64,000 nt of DNA from Anaerolineales bacterium. GTDB lineage: Bacteria > Chloroflexota > Anaerolineae > Anaerolineales > Villigracilaceae. This document shows, one piece after another, positions 25,927 to 36,677 of the stretch. Each line of letters starts with the position of its first letter. The stretch's first letter is position 1. The notes beneath the pieces are model-generated. The model saw only the letters and a program-made list of their open reading frames with translations. It had not been told where the DNA came from and made no database searches. Location: contig JAEURJ010000009.1 of NCBI GenBank assembly GCA_016789305.1, positions 310,001-374,000 on the forward strand, given 5' to 3'. The position numbers and the translations under genes are program-made.

Positions 25927-27027
25927 TCAGGGCATGGTCATCCGCACACGCGCCGTTTGAATGGCCGAGCGGATCATCAAATATTCCATGATGTTCTCGG
26001 CGGTGACGATGCCCACCAACCGTCCGTCATGCGTTACCGGCAGGGCCGGCACGCCGGCCTCCTGGATGCGTTGTAGAACGACCTCCACCATTTCGTAGGA
26101 GTCGACTTCCGGGAGATTCCCTTTCATCACCGCAGATACGGCGATCCTGTCACCATGCTGTGTAAGTGCCGTAAGAAAATCATTGCGCGTCACCACGCCG
26201 ACCACCCGCTCGTTGTCGATCACAAGGAAATCATGCTGTGACCCGGCCAACACAAGTTGGGCCATGCGCGAAAGTGGATCGCGCGGGGAGAGGCTCTGAT
26301 AATCTGTGAGCATCGCGCGACCAACTGGAATCCCGCTGATGGCATTCTTCATTTGAGTGGCACCGGATTCCTGCGATGCACCGATCCAAATGAACAGTGC
26401 GATGAAAAGCAGTGATGCATTACCGAACAGACCTACCAAGCCAAACAACAGTGCCATGCCCTGTCCGATGGTGGCAGCTATCTGCGTGGCACGAACGTAG
26501 TCGATGCGCATGGCAAGCAGGGCGCGCAACACCCGCCCGCCATCCATTGGAAAGGCCGGGATCAGGTTGAACAACACCAGCGAAATGTTTACCGTCATCA
26601 GGCGTTCGAGGAAACTGCCTGAGGCCACGGTCAACTCACTTAATGGGACCAGGCTCGAGGTCAGGTAGAGATACGCAAAGAGTCCCGCAGCGATAATCAC
26701 GTTGACAGCGGGTCCCATCAGGGCCACCCACAATTCCTCAAGCGGCTTCTCAGGCATTCGTTCCAAACGGGCCACGCCGCCGATCGGATAGATCGTAATA
26801 TCGCGTGTTTTAATTCCATACTTACGGGCAGTCAGCGCGTGCCCGTATTCATGCAAAATCACACATACGAAGAGTGCAAGAATAAACAGAATCCCATTCC
26901 ACACTTCGCCCCAATTTTGATTTTCCAGCCAGTGACTGTAGCCCACCCACCCGATGAGGATCAGGAAGGTGGCATGAATATACACGTCAATTCCTGCAAA
27001 TTTTCCCAATTTCCATTGCCATTTCAT
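25927..27027 (-). CDS. M50 site-2 protease with CBS pair
   Basis: 366 residues. Zinc-binding HEYGH at residues 59-63 in a membrane segment and a second ligand region ending NLIPAFPMDGGRVLRAL (Asp). About six membrane segments lie in residues 1-235, followed by two CBS domains (about 245-366), as in the SpoIVFB-like sub-family regulated by nucleotide binding. It cleaves transmembrane substrates inside the membrane (family). Possible partners are the two anti-sigma-like proteins in this window, but nothing in sequence proves that. Heptad array 2 lies in its upstream leader. Confidence 0.93.
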   Translation of the reverse strand: MKWQWKLGKFAGIDVYIHATFLILIGWVGYSHWLENQNWGEVWNGILFILALFVCVILHEYGHALTARKYGIKTRDITIYPIGGVARLERMPEKPLEELWVALMGPAVNVIIAAGLFAYLYLTSSLVPLSELTVASGSFLERLMTVNISLVLFNLIPAFPMDGGRVLRALLAMRIDYVRATQIAATIGQGMALLFGLVGLFGNASLLFIALFIWIGASQESGATQMKNAISGIPVGRAMLTDYQSLSPRDPLSRMAQLVLAGSQHDFLVIDNERVVGVVTRNDFLTALTQHGDRIAVSAVMKGNLPEVDSYEMVEVVLQRIQEAGVPALPVTHDGRLVGIVTAENIMEYLMIRSAIQTARVRMTMP

Positions 27028-27095
27028 GTTTCACTCCTTTTGAAGTTGAGGGGATTGTACAAGGAATATGTTAGAAAAATGTTATAAATATTCTT

Positions 27096-27350
27096 TCAGA
27101 AACTATCAGGATGACCTGCACCCGCTTCCTTCCCCGCCCCGGCCTGCCCAGCCGAAGGCAGTTTAGGTTTGAGCATCTCCCATAGACTGGAAAACCTTTT
27201 CTCGCCCTGCCGTAATTTAGTTCCCACGCCCAATGGTTTAGTCATCACGACTGATAGTTTGGTTCCCATGCCCGATAGTTTAGTCATCACGCCTGATAAT
27301 TTGGTTCCCACGCCCGATAGTTTAGTCATCACGCCTGTTGGTTTAGTCAT
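27096..27350 (-). CDS. Heptapeptide-repeat small protein (array 2), putative
   Basis: Possible 84-residue protein starting at an ATG with GGGAGG about six bases upstream. Residues 1-49 are seven heptads alternating M-T-K-L-S-G-V and G-T-K-L-S-G-V, followed by a basic tail GEKRFSSLWEMLKPKLPSAG. Unit-to-unit changes are largely synonymous in this frame (ACT/ACC, CTA/TTA, TCG/TCA), suggesting it is or was translated. It lies 68 bp upstream of the M50 gene on the same strand and so could be a leader frame. Low confidence because stop-free repeats open frames by chance. No family recognised. Confidence 0.4.
   Translation of the reverse strand: MTKPTGVMTKLSGVGTKLSGVMTKLSGMGTKLSVVMTKPLGVGTKLRQGEKRFSSLWEMLKPKLPSAGQAGAGKEAGAGHPDSF
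27204..27350 (-). repeat. Seven tandem 21-bp units, A/B alternating
   Basis: Seven 21-nt units (minus strand), type A starting ATGACTAAACTATCGGGC and type B starting GGAACCAAATTATCAGGC, alternating with a 42-bp higher-order period. No spacers. Same unit length and alternation as array 1 at 9867-10076. Confidence 0.92.
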
Positions 27351-27371
27351 CCCGCCCCTCCCATAAATACA

Positions 27372-27408
27372 AAAGCCGCCCGTCAAATGGACGGACGGCC
27401 TTTCTTAT
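27372..27408. terminator. Intrinsic terminator between array 2 and oxoamine synthase gene
   Basis: Hairpin GCCGCCCGTC/GGACGGACGGC with one mismatch, AAAA on the left and TTTCTT on the right. It closes the minus-strand oxoamine synthase transcript and any plus-strand transcript of the array. Confidence 0.8.
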
Positions 27409-27428
27409 TCAATTTCTTTCCAAATGAT

Positions 27429-28640
27429 CTACTTGACCATTCCCATGCGCTTGCCGGCTTCGTAGATCACATCCATGGCGCGTTCGATCTCACTCGGCTC
27501 GTGCGCCGCTGTGACCGTGGCCCGCAGACGGGACATGCCCTCCTGCACGGCGGGTGAAACAACCGGCAACACAAAGACGTCACGCTCCTGGCATTGCTTT
27601 GTCAGTTCAAAAGCGCGTTCATCGGTCACACACAGAACAGGGACAATGGCTGTTTCAGTTAGCAGGGTATCAAAGCCCATGCCTTTTAATCCACCGATGA
27701 ATTGCTTGGTGTTTGCATTCAAGTGTTCGATGCGCCAGGGTTCATCGAGAATGACCTTAAACGATTCATTCGCGGCTGCAGCTTGCGCAGGCGGTAAAGC
27801 AGCAGAGAAAATGTAGGCACGGCTGCCGTGGCGCAGATAATCGATCAAATCCTTTTTACCGGCCACATACCCACCCACCGAAGGGATGGTCTTGCTCAAC
27901 GTACCCATCTTGATGTCGATGCCGTCGTAGATATTGAAATGCTCCTCGATGCCGCGGCCGGTCTTGCCAAGCACGCCCACGGAATGGGCCTCATCGATCA
28001 TCAACCAGGCGTTGTATTTTTTACACAATGCGATCATTGTGGGCAGGTCGATGATGTCACCGTCCATACTAAATACCGAATCAGCGATCACCAGTTTGGC
28101 AATATCGGAAGGAGCATTCTTCAACAGGCCTTCAAGATGCTCCATGTCATTGTGACGGAAACGGCGGAATTCCGCACCCGACATCAAACAACCGTCAACG
28201 ATGGAAGCGTGATTGATCTTGTCGGAGAAAACATAGTCGCCGCGGCCCATCAACGTTGAAATGACGGTGAGGTTGGTGACATACCCAGAAGTATAGGTAA
28301 TGGCGCTTTCAGCATGTTTGAAATTGGCGATGGTCTCTTCCAACTCGTTGTGCAGGGTCAGGGTTCCAGCCAATGTGCGGACCCCGTTCGTGCCCGTGCC
28401 CCATTGGTCCACGGCTTTTTTGGCAGCTTCGTTAATTCTTGGGTGATTGACCAGCCCCAGGTACGAATACGAAGCGTACATGCCCATAATGCGTCCATTC
28501 ACACGCACCTTCATTCCATCCAAAATTTCCTGAACCGGCTGGTTGTAGAAATAATAATCGTGGTCTTTCATCATTGTGACGCGATTTTTGAGCGCTTCAA
28601 TACGCCGGGTGGCGGCGTTATCTGTGTTATTAATATCCAT
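27429..28640 (-). CDS. PLP-dependent alpha-oxoamine synthase (KBL/BioF-like)
   Basis: 403 residues, fold-type I PLP enzyme condensing an acyl-CoA with an amino acid. Visible: NYLGL-like YSYLGLVNHPRI, GTGTNGVRTLAGT, the cofactor Asp/His in LMIDEAHSVGVLG, and the Schiff-base Lys in GTLSKTIPSVGGY. It could be glycine C-acetyltransferase, 8-amino-7-oxononanoate synthase or a serine palmitoyltransferase-like enzyme. The sequence alone does not decide, and no bio or tdh gene is nearby. Monocistronic. Confidence 0.9.
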   Translation of the reverse strand: MDINNTDNAATRRIEALKNRVTMMKDHDYYFYNQPVQEILDGMKVRVNGRIMGMYASYSYLGLVNHPRINEAAKKAVDQWGTGTNGVRTLAGTLTLHNELEETIANFKHAESAITYTSGYVTNLTVISTLMGRGDYVFSDKINHASIVDGCLMSGAEFRRFRHNDMEHLEGLLKNAPSDIAKLVIADSVFSMDGDIIDLPTMIALCKKYNAWLMIDEAHSVGVLGKTGRGIEEHFNIYDGIDIKMGTLSKTIPSVGGYVAGKKDLIDYLRHGSRAYIFSAALPPAQAAAANESFKVILDEPWRIEHLNANTKQFIGGLKGMGFDTLLTETAIVPVLCVTDERAFELTKQCQERDVFVLPVVSPAVQEGMSRLRATVTAAHEPSEIERAMDVIYEAGKRMGMVK

Positions 28641-28716
28641 TTATATTGCCTCCGAAGCAGAATGGAACAAGTTTAGCCGACGGGAAAGTTTCTGTCTAGC
28701 CGAATGTGGAGAAAGG

Positions 28717-28746
28717 AAGATCCGACGATTTTCACCGTCGGATCTT
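28717..28746. terminator. Terminator hairpin after ligA
   Basis: 11-bp arms AAGATCCGACG and CGTCGGATCTT around ATTTTCAC, just past the ligA stop on the minus strand. Confidence 0.75.
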
Positions 28747-28748
28747 GA

Positions 28749-31155
<2,407 letters not shown>

Positions 31156-31176
31156 GATGTGACCGCGTACGATTTT

Positions 31177-31932
31177 TCAGCTTTTCAATTGATCGACGAG
31201 GCTGCGCAGCCCCTTGGTGACCGGGTTATCCGGGAAGCGAATGGAAAAGATGCCGGAGCTTGCCAGGGTCATCATTTCGTCAGAGTGCGGAAGTACCGCA
31301 GCAACCTTCGCATCGTAGATTTGTTCAACACGCGCGCGTACGTCTTCGAAATCAAGCGTGGTCGGTGTCTTGTTGACCAGCATCAGCATCTTTGGCACAT
31401 CAAGCTTCTTGGCAACATCCACGGTCACTGCGGTCCCCTGGTAATCCTGCTGGTCGGGGCGCATGATGATCACAAGCGCATTCGAAATTGCAATGGAAAG
31501 CAGGGTTTCTTCGTTCAGCCCCGGGTGGGTATCGATCAAAAGATAATCGAGTTTCAAGCGGTCGATCACATCGCGGAATCCGTCGTTCAGCAAACCAACG
31601 TCATAGCCTTCACGCAAAATGCGGGCGATCTCTCCGGCTTTAATACTGGATGGGATCAGGAATATCTGGCCGCTTACTTCGGCGCCGATATGGCCGGTCA
31701 CATCCTGGGCGGCCTCTTCGATCGTACATTTTCCCCACAAATAATCATTGAGGGAATGAACCATGTCTGACTCATCCAAATTAAAAAGCACATGAATTCC
31801 GGGGGAGGCAATATCGGTATCCACGACAGCCACACGGAAACCATCGGCTGCCAGCAATGCAGCGATGTTCGCTGTTGTATTCGATTTCCCTGTTCCACCG
31901 CGGAAAGAGTGGACTGAAATGATTTTGGACAT
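31177..31932 (-). CDS. MinD/ParA-like ATPase 1
   Basis: 251 residues. Deviant Walker A SFRGGTGKSNTT, in which Arg replaces the signature Lys of MinD/ParA (KGGxGK), then VVDTDIASPGIHVLF (switch I) and LDYLLIDTHPGLNEETLL (Walker B). No clear C-terminal membrane helix as in MinD. About 45% similar by eye to the second ATPase at 35189-35974, with the same Arg. ATPases of this class position proteins or DNA (family). Operon with the small partner downstream; divergent from the ECF sigma gene with 241 bp between starts. Confidence 0.93.
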   Translation of the reverse strand: MSKIISVHSFRGGTGKSNTTANIAALLAADGFRVAVVDTDIASPGIHVLFNLDESDMVHSLNDYLWGKCTIEEAAQDVTGHIGAEVSGQIFLIPSSIKAGEIARILREGYDVGLLNDGFRDVIDRLKLDYLLIDTHPGLNEETLLSIAISNALVIIMRPDQQDYQGTAVTVDVAKKLDVPKMLMLVNKTPTTLDFEDVRARVEQIYDAKVAAVLPHSDEMMTLASSGIFSIRFPDNPVTKGLRSLVDQLKS

Positions 31933-32173
31933 CTTCTCTCTCCAAGATTTAAATTGGGCGAAAATCCCTGCCCATCATCAGATTATAGCCTAAGTACGCC
32001 GAAAGTGGCACGCCCAAAAATCATGTGCCAACCTGATTTCAAATATGTCGGGCGGGGGTGAAGCCGTCCATTTTTATGTTATATTGTGTCAATTATCCTA
32101 AACCGAAGCCTCACAACATTTATGCAAACTCTCCTCTCCAACCCCTTTTGGTCAATAAGAGACACTAAATTTT

Positions 32174-32728
32174 ATGGATAATATTTCTGCATCCATAGAC
32201 CATGAACCAAGTGACGAGGCTCTGATCCGACAATATAAAGACGGCAACCAGGAGGCTTTCAGCATCCTATATCACCGCCATATTACCAATGTGTATAAAC
32301 GAGTCAGATATATTATCCCCGAGGCTGAAGTGGAAGACGTCACCCAGGAAGTCTTTATTGCAGCCATGAAGTCACTCGCATCGTTTCGAGGGGATTCTCA
32401 ATTTGGAACCTGGCTACGCACCTTAACCAACCATAAGGTGGCCGAGTTTTACAGAAAACGCACCCGCAAACAAGAACCGCAGCTTGCTCCGCTCTCCGAT
32501 GCCTTTGGCAAAATGGAAGGCAGTACCTCCAAAATGATGGAAGAGCGGATCTACATCCAAAAAGCACTCAGCCAGTTGCCGGAAAATTACAGGGAAGTGA
32601 TCATGCTCCGTTTTGCCGAAGACCTGCAATTCAATGAAATCGCAGAACTCATGGGCCAGAATATTGAAGCCACCAAATCCCTGTTCCGCAGAGCGATCGT
32701 AGCTCTGCGAGGCCAGCTGGACGAATAA
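32174..32728 (+). CDS. ECF sigma factor
   Basis: 184 residues with sigma-2 (EAFSILYHRHITNVYKRVRYI, EDVTQEVFIAAMKSLASFRGD, GTWLRTLTNHKVAEFYRKR) and sigma-4 (LPENYREVIMLRFAEDLQFNEIAELMGQ, then helix ATKSLFRRAIVALR) regions, and no other domain. Directs RNA polymerase to a stress or envelope regulon; the target promoter is not evident. Five bp later comes a small two-TM protein that is probably its anti-sigma, and then a PrsW-like protease, the arrangement expected for regulated proteolysis of an anti-sigma factor. Confidence 0.95.
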   Translation: MDNISASIDHEPSDEALIRQYKDGNQEAFSILYHRHITNVYKRVRYIIPEAEVEDVTQEVFIAAMKSLASFRGDSQFGTWLRTLTNHKVAEFYRKRTRKQEPQLAPLSDAFGKMEGSTSKMMEERIYIQKALSQLPENYREVIMLRFAEDLQFNEIAELMGQNIEATKSLFRRAIVALRGQLDE

Positions 32729-32733
32729 TCATC

Positions 32734-33210
32734 ATGACAGATAACAAGAAGCAATTTTCACAAGACGAGGAATTGAGCGAGTTCGCCGACCGCCTGCTCA
32801 ATGGACAAATGAAAAACACCGCATCGGACTCCAACGAAGAACTGCGAGACCTCGAGGAAACGATTCTACGCCTTCACAGCGTGATGCCGAACACCTCCCT
32901 TGAGGAATCTCAAAAAAAGCAGATGCTGGTTCGTCTTAACGCGCGCATCCGTAAGGAACAAACTCAAAAGAAATCCTTTTGGGCCTCCCTGTTCAACGCC
33001 GAAGGAATGCAAAACCACTCCCGCCCTCAATTCATGGCAGCCATTGGTATTCTTGCAATACTCGTCACAGCCGTGATCATCTCCCCCATCCTGGGAATGG
33101 ATGGTACTTCCACCACAGGCACTGCCCTGAATTCAGGGCCCAATCTTTTCCTAATCATCGGTTTGATCGCAGTGGTCGTCTGTATTTTGTGGTTCGCGAG
33201 AAAAAAATAA
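32734..33210 (+). CDS. Putative transmembrane anti-sigma factor
   Basis: 158 residues. A helical N-terminal half starts LSEFADRLLNGQ and contains ELRDLEETILRLHSVMPN, the pattern of cytoplasmic sigma-binding regions of Chloroflexota anti-sigma proteins. Two C-terminal membrane segments follow: MAAIGILAILVTAVIISPIL and FLIIGLIAVVVCILWFA. The Zn-binding HxxxCxxC of ZAS proteins is absent. The gene follows the sigma gene by 5 bp. The anti-sigma role is inferred from context. Confidence 0.7.
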   Translation: MTDNKKQFSQDEELSEFADRLLNGQMKNTASDSNEELRDLEETILRLHSVMPNTSLEESQKKQMLVRLNARIRKEQTQKKSFWASLFNAEGMQNHSRPQFMAAIGILAILVTAVIISPILGMDGTSTTGTALNSGPNLFLIIGLIAVVVCILWFARKK

Positions 33211-33240
33211 TCAGAAACGAATATCCCGAATTTGCATCCC

Positions 33241-33275
33241 AAGCGGCAACATAAAATGGTTGCCGCTTTATTGTT
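33241..33275. terminator. Terminator-like hairpin inside operon
   Basis: 10-bp arms AAGCGGCAAC and GTTGCCGCTT, followed by TATTGTT. It separates the sigma/anti-sigma pair from the PrsW-CNB-ATPase genes, so downstream genes may have a separate promoter or rely on read-through. Confidence 0.75.
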
Positions 33276-33326
33276 CCATCCCATTTTCAACTTGCAAGCA
33301 ATATCCAAGTACGGTATTATTTCCAA

Positions 33327-34439
33327 ATGATTATCGCCATTGCCCTCGGCATTGCTTTTATTATCCCCCTCATTTTTCTAGTCATCATACGTCGCTTTGA
33401 CTTGTTTGGCACAGGCAAGTATCTGTTCAACCTTTTAACTCTGCTTTGCGGGGTTTTGGCTTATTTACTGGCCGCGAAGATCAACCCATACCTGATCGAT
33501 GTGGGATGGGCAAGCCGCCAGCAAGTGATCCGCGTTGCAGCTCCCTTCATTGAAGAAATCTTGAAATCCCTTATTTTGATCTATCTCGTCCAGCGCGCGG
33601 ACTTTAATTACGTGGTGGATGGCGCCATCTACGGTTTTGGAGCCGGCATCGGTTTTGCGATCATAGAAAATTATGAATATGTCACCGGTCATCCGTCCAT
33701 CGCCCTAAGTGTGGCGATTGCGAGAGTCTTCTCGACCAATCTGGTCCATGCCACGGCCAGTGGCGTGATCGGTACAGCTCTCGCTTTTCGTCGCGGGGAT
33801 TCAACCTGGCGAGGCTGGTTGTTTGCCTTAGGTGGATATGTAATTTCGATGTTGTTTCATATGGGCTTTAACACCATGGTCAGCGTTGGCACATTCCTGA
33901 TCTTTGCCATTGTGGTGGGTTTTGTTGGAGTAGGTTTCATCTACTTTACGATAAAACGAGGATTGAACGTACAAAAAACCTGGGTGGTCGAAAAACTTGA
34001 TGATATCAGCCGTGTCACCAAGAATGAGGTCAAGGCATTGAGCACCATCGAAAAGCTGGATGAACTTCTTAAACCGATCGCGCTGCAGTTCGGCAATGAG
34101 AAGGTGATCAAGGTCAAGGAAATGCTTCGCAAACAGGCGGAGATCGGGATCAAATTAAAGCTGATCGACTCGACGCCGAACGAAGCAAAGAAAAAAGAGA
34201 TCGATCATGTGATCCATGGCCTGCGCAGCGACATGGATCTATTACGAAAAGAGATCGGTTCCTACTGTATGATGTTCGTCCGCACTGTATATATGGACAC
34301 GGAGATAAAGATCTGGGATGCGATCAATGCCCGTATCGCCGAATCAAACACAGGTCAAAAAGGAGGCGGGATGTTCGATCGCTTGACCGACCGCGTAAAA
34401 TCATCCCCGTCCTCGCAGGAAGATATTCATGGAAAATGA
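33327..34439 (+). CDS. PrsW family intramembrane protease with cytosolic tail
   Basis: 370 residues. Residues 1-215 are a PrsW-like membrane core with eight or so segments. It carries EEILKSLIL (Glu-Glu pair), FAIIENYEYV (Glu) and FHMGFN (His), as in B. subtilis PrsW, which cleaves the anti-sigma RsiW (family knowledge). Residues about 215-370 form a long helical cytoplasmic domain, an unusual addition. The stop overlaps the start of the cNMP-binding gene by 11 bp. Likely acts on the anti-sigma-like protein encoded just upstream (inferred). Confidence 0.9.
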   Translation: MIIAIALGIAFIIPLIFLVIIRRFDLFGTGKYLFNLLTLLCGVLAYLLAAKINPYLIDVGWASRQQVIRVAAPFIEEILKSLILIYLVQRADFNYVVDGAIYGFGAGIGFAIIENYEYVTGHPSIALSVAIARVFSTNLVHATASGVIGTALAFRRGDSTWRGWLFALGGYVISMLFHMGFNTMVSVGTFLIFAIVVGFVGVGFIYFTIKRGLNVQKTWVVEKLDDISRVTKNEVKALSTIEKLDELLKPIALQFGNEKVIKVKEMLRKQAEIGIKLKLIDSTPNEAKKKEIDHVIHGLRSDMDLLRKEIGSYCMMFVRTVYMDTEIKIWDAINARIAESNTGQKGGGMFDRLTDRVKSSPSSQEDIHGK

Positions 34440-35163
34440 CATCCTTGTTCAATTAAGAAGCACCTCCCTCTTTCGAGGCCTTTCCGATGAAATGCTGGCC
34501 ACGCTGGCCGAACGGGCTGTCATGCGCAAGCTTGCCCCCAATGACATCCTGATGAAAAAAGGCGAGGCGGGCGATTCGCTTTTTCTGATCCATACCGGCT
34601 GGGTCAAGATCGTCACAGAGGATTCCAAGGGCGATGAATTGATCCTCAATAAATGCGGCCCGGGGGAGATCATCGGCGAAATGGCCCTTCTGGATAGCGA
34701 GCCGCGTTCCGCATCGGTAATTGCGCTCGAAGATGCCGAAGCCCTTGAAGTAAAACAATCGGCGTTTCAGGATGCGCTCGACAAGGACCCCGATATTTCA
34801 CTTTCGATCATCCGCAGCTATTCGAACAGGCTGCGGTTTTCCACAACCTATATTGAGAAAGCCATCGACTGGGCACAAAAAATCGCCGAAGGCGACTATT
34901 CGTTTATCGACCAAACCCAGCCACTTTCCAAAAATGCGCAGACCGCCGACGACAAGGCGGCGCAATTATTATCGGCATTCTTTACAATGGTTCGAAAAGT
35001 GAAGGAACGCGAAGACGGCCTGAAACAACAATTGGAACAACTAAGCTTCGAGATCGATCAGGCGCGCAGGAAACAGGAATTTGAAGAGATCACAGGTACC
35101 GAGTTTTACGCAAAGTTGAAGGAACAAGCGAAGAATTTGCGTCAAAAAAGAGCGCAACAATAA
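34429..35163 (+). CDS. Cyclic nucleotide-binding protein with helical tail
   Basis: 244 residues. Residues 10-125 are a cNMP-binding domain with an intact phosphate-binding cassette, GEMALLDSEPRSASV (residues 83-97; Gly83, Glu84, Arg93). There is no DNA-binding domain; a helical linker leads to a charged coiled-coil C-terminus. The last 40 residues (EITGTEFYAKLKEQAKNLR) match the tail of the GAF protein at 45194-46087. The start overlaps the PrsW stop by 11 bp, and the MinD-like gene follows after 25 bp. The ligand is probably cAMP or cGMP. Confidence 0.93.
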   Translation: MENDILVQLRSTSLFRGLSDEMLATLAERAVMRKLAPNDILMKKGEAGDSLFLIHTGWVKIVTEDSKGDELILNKCGPGEIIGEMALLDSEPRSASVIALEDAEALEVKQSAFQDALDKDPDISLSIIRSYSNRLRFSTTYIEKAIDWAQKIAEGDYSFIDQTQPLSKNAQTADDKAAQLLSAFFTMVRKVKEREDGLKQQLEQLSFEIDQARRKQEFEEITGTEFYAKLKEQAKNLRQKRAQQ

Positions 35164-35188
35164 TCTGAATTTTATTTCTGGAGGCCCA

Positions 35189-35974
35189 ATGAACAAAGGA
35201 AAAATCGTTTCGATTCACTCCTTCCGCGGAGGAACCGGAAAATCAAACACCACCGCCAACCTGGCTGCACAGGTTGCGCTGGCAGGTAAACGAGTCGGCG
35301 TGGTCGATACGGATATTCAGTCCCCGGGCATCCATGTATTATTCGGGCTGGATGAGACCAAAATGGGCAAGACCATCAATGATTTTCTGCACGGTACGGC
35401 CACGATCCGCGAGATCGGCTTTCCGATTGGCGAAAACACCGGAGGCGCAGAAGGTCGCGCAAAATTGGCCGGGAAAAATCTGTGGCTTTTTCCTTCCAGC
35501 ATTCGCGGCCGTGAGATCAGCCAGATCCTCCGTGAAGGCGTGGACTTCAACAAGCTAAATGAAGGGCTGCAAACTACAATATCGGAGTTCGACCTCGATT
35601 ATCTCTTCATTGATACCCATCCCGGCCTCAATGAAGAAACACTACTCTCCATCGCCACTTCCGATATTTTGATCATCATCCTCCGCCCTGATAATCAGGA
35701 TTTGCAGGGAACTTCAGTCACAGTAGACATTGCCCGCAGCCTGGATGTGCCGCACCTCATGCTGATGGTCAACAAGGCCCTGCCCAAATACGATTTCGCG
35801 CAGATCAAAAAGGAAATCGAGGCAAAGTTCAGTGCTCCTGTTTCCGGCGTGTTGCCCCTCACATTCGATCTTGCCGATAACGCCAGCAACGACCTGTTCT
35901 CCCTGCGCTATCCAGACCATGAATGGTCCAAGTCACTGCGCGGTGTGGCAGATGCCATTCTCGCGGTGAAATAG
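35189..35974 (+). CDS. MinD/ParA-like ATPase 2
   Basis: 261 residues. Again SFRGGTGKSNTT with Arg for the signature Lys, VVDTDIQSPGIHVLFGLDE, LDYLFIDTHPGLNEETLLS and ADNASNDLFSLRYPDHEW near the end. A paralogue of the ATPase at 31177-31932. Ribosome site CTGGAGGCCC precedes the ATG. Operon: PrsW, cNMP-binding protein, this ATPase, Zn-finger protein, partner protein. Likely organises membrane or signalling complexes; no plasmid-type ParB or parS is seen, so it is probably not a plasmid partition protein. Confidence 0.93.
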   Translation: MNKGKIVSIHSFRGGTGKSNTTANLAAQVALAGKRVGVVDTDIQSPGIHVLFGLDETKMGKTINDFLHGTATIREIGFPIGENTGGAEGRAKLAGKNLWLFPSSIRGREISQILREGVDFNKLNEGLQTTISEFDLDYLFIDTHPGLNEETLLSIATSDILIIILRPDNQDLQGTSVTVDIARSLDVPHLMLMVNKALPKYDFAQIKKEIEAKFSAPVSGVLPLTFDLADNASNDLFSLRYPDHEWSKSLRGVADAILAVK

Positions 35975-35984
35975 GAGCTTCCCA

Positions 35985-36197
35985 ATGAAATGCTGGCACT
36001 GTGAAGAATCTGCCCGCGCATCCTGCGCATTTTGCGGACGCTTTGTCTGCAAGGACCATGCCTCCACCATGTCCACGTTCATCACCATGTTCGTAGGCGC
36101 AAACAACACACCCAAAGGTCTGGCAGTTGCAAACGTCATCTGGTGCGGAGAATGCGAACCGCAGCCGGAACCCATCAGCATGCCTGAGTTATATTAA
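35985..36197 (+). CDS. Small zinc-finger (B-box-like) protein
   Basis: 70 residues. Metal ligands C-x-x-C...C-x-x-C...CKDH and a final C-x-x-C are visible in MKCWHCEESARASCAFCG, VCKDHA and WCGECEP, as in B-box-like zinc fingers. No membrane or enzymatic features. Eleven bp after the MinD-like gene and 9 bp before the next gene, so it belongs to the same operon and probably takes part in protein-protein contacts. Confidence 0.8.
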   Translation: MKCWHCEESARASCAFCGRFVCKDHASTMSTFITMFVGANNTPKGLAVANVIWCGECEPQPEPISMPELY

Positions 36198-36206
36198 GAG
36201 GTTGCC

Positions 36207-36566
36207 ATGCCTGGAGTCTTTGATCGTTTAAACAAGGAAATCGAAAGCAAACAAAAGGATGGCGGGATTACCGCCCTCGACCTTGCCGACCTCTCCCCCG
36301 CCCTTCGCAAGATCATGAAGATCATGCTGCGGGAGTTACAGATGACCTATCCAAGGCTCTGTGAAGTCATGGATGCGATGCCTGAAGGGGAACGCCTCAC
36401 TCGCAATCTGTTGGATGATGCGCTTTCAACATTGACTCAGCAATTCTGGCTGATCCGCATCGGCGAGAAGGAAAAAGCCATCTACAAGGTAAACCTCAAA
36501 CGGAAAACAGGCAGCACACTTGCCGCTGGCATTTGGTCCTCGCTGGATGAGAAATTAAAGAAGTAA
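36207..36566 (+). CDS. Small partner of MinD-like ATPase 2, unknown
   Basis: 119 residues, soluble, mostly helical with a winged-helix-like finish (LSTLTQQFWLIRIGEKEKA then IYKVNLK). It resembles the partner protein of ATPase 1 (30823-31155) in overall pattern and in ending IW-x-x-L-D. Last gene of the operon, ending in a strong terminator. No family recognised; role as ATPase partner inferred from the doubled arrangement. Confidence 0.7.
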   Translation: MPGVFDRLNKEIESKQKDGGITALDLADLSPALRKIMKIMLRELQMTYPRLCEVMDAMPEGERLTRNLLDDALSTLTQQFWLIRIGEKEKAIYKVNLKRKTGSTLAAGIWSSLDEKLKK

Positions 36567-36580
36567 ACCAATATCGCTAA

Positions 36581-36625
36581 AATAAAAGAAGGACATGTTT
36601 TCAACATGTCCTTCTTTTATTTATT
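36581..36625. terminator. Bidirectional intrinsic terminator
   Basis: Inverted repeat with arms starting AATAAAAGAAGGACATGTT, about 19 bp, between the ATPase operon and the convergent 1491-residue lipoprotein gene. Confidence 0.93.
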
Positions 36626-36677
36626 TGTTTTCCCTGCCCAGCTTTTTGAGTGGGCAGGGAATTAATTGATTTAGTAC

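Noticed and set aside
31177..35974. Plasmid or chromosome ParAB partition locus
   Set aside because: Two ParA-like ATPases are present but no ParB, parS-like repeats or replication initiator lie beside them.
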